From Dipylidium caninum (taxonomy: Eukaryota > Platyhelminthes > Cestoda > Cyclophyllidea > Dipylidiidae), in contig QEYB01000003.1 of the NCBI GenBank assembly GCA_017562135.1, forward strand, positions 62,001-126,000: a stretch of DNA of 64,000 nucleotides. Reading direction: 5' to 3'. Positions 63,398-64,000 of the stretch are shown in pieces. A program made the translations under genes and the position numbers. Position 1 is the stretch's first letter, and every line of letters begins with the position of its first letter. The notes below the pieces were generated by a model. That model was not told the DNA's origin. It ran no database searches and saw only the letters and a program-made list of their open reading frames with translations.

Positions 63398-64000
63398 GTA
63401 TGCATTTCTTTAATGTATGCCTCCAGGTAAAGATCACTAATTTGAGAGTCGAAGTATGGAAATATTCACATTGTTCATCTATTCATATTGTTTCCCGCTT
63501 TTTTTAAAATGACAATTGTCTATGTCCTTGTTAGTCACTTTCTATTGTTTCCGATTTATGGTTTTTTATTGCAATAACCATATGTGATATATTTAGTAAG
63601 ATAGTATAATAATAAAACCGCTTCGCAGAAGTTATCTTGCCGTTTGATCTGACATTTACTTTGAAACTCAACAAGAATAGTTTATTCTGAGTGGTATACA
63701 ACATTTCCTAGTGTCCTCACTTGAATTTGCCCTCTATATTCGCATTCTTTCCCTTTTGGAACGATATTTTTCATCGAAGTGAGTAGTATTCTTGTCTTTA
63801 TTTTTGGGGTCATTTCGGCCCTCCCATGTGGTTACGTCGACGTAAATTTCAAAGTACCGCCTTATCCTTATTCCTGTACATCTGTCACTTTTTGGTCAGT
63901 TATTTTTCGTGTTGTTTTTTTTATCCGATTGCATTTTTAGCATTCTCAGTCAGACGAACACTTCACACAATGAAAGACAAGATTTTATAGAAGTCCTTTA
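63398..64000 (+). other. VPS13 intron running off the window
   Basis: It begins with the donor GTATGC after the phase-2 end of exon 30. The sequence is T-rich and no further VPS13-like exon could be recognised before the right edge. Confidence 0.6.

Noticed and set aside
1..64000. CRISPR arrays, prokaryotic operons, Shine-Dalgarno sites, phage or plasmid genes
   Set aside because: No regularly spaced direct repeats and no prokaryotic gene organisation; the coding DNA is exon-split throughout.

Overview
The window reads as nuclear DNA of a multicellular animal. It is AT-rich, has intron-split genes with GT-AG splice sites, and carries a dead mariner transposon, sparse microsatellites and no bacterial-type operons. 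A flatworm, perhaps a tapeworm, is my best guess. The support is the gene families and, above all, the run of extremely short introns (29-46 nt) at the 5' end of one gene, with introns lengthening downstream; that is inference and other invertebrates are not excluded.

Layout, all convincing genes on the + strand. (1) 1-7.3 kb: no recognisable gene. (2) 7.4-9.3 kb: a compact four-exon C2H2 zinc-finger gene behind a CCAAT/TATA promoter; I assemble 277 codons. (3) 9.3-26 kb: long gene-poor stretch with microsatellites, a decayed mariner transposase (17.75-18.71 kb) and an unresolved zinc-finger-like patch (23.5-24.1 kb). (4) 26.4-49.6 kb: a 14-exon RasGAP gene of the SynGAP/DAB2IP/RASAL2 family. 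Exon phases close from start to stop (about 1,523 codons), giving an N-terminal Ser-rich region, a C2 domain, a RasGAP domain with its arginine finger, and a long Ser/Thr-rich tail. One intron uses a GC donor. (5) 51.18-63.4 kb: the 5' half of a VPS13 lipid-transfer gene, with about 30 exons and about 1,640 residues inside the window, running off the right edge.

The three genes lie head to tail but are separated by kilobases or have their own upstream regions, so nothing suggests one operon. RasGAP acts at the membrane to switch off Ras-type GTPases. VPS13 bridges organelle membranes and moves lipids. The zinc-finger protein is probably nuclear and DNA-binding. No functional link between them can be read from the sequence.

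I found no clearly new multi-gene system. The most distinctive signals are the VPS13 micro-introns, a GC-AG intron, an insertion inside the RasGAP catalytic domain with loss of a recognisable PH domain, a perfectly paired 20-bp intronic hairpin, and a CpG-rich CCAAT/AP-1/GC-box island deep inside a RasGAP intron that may be a second promoter.
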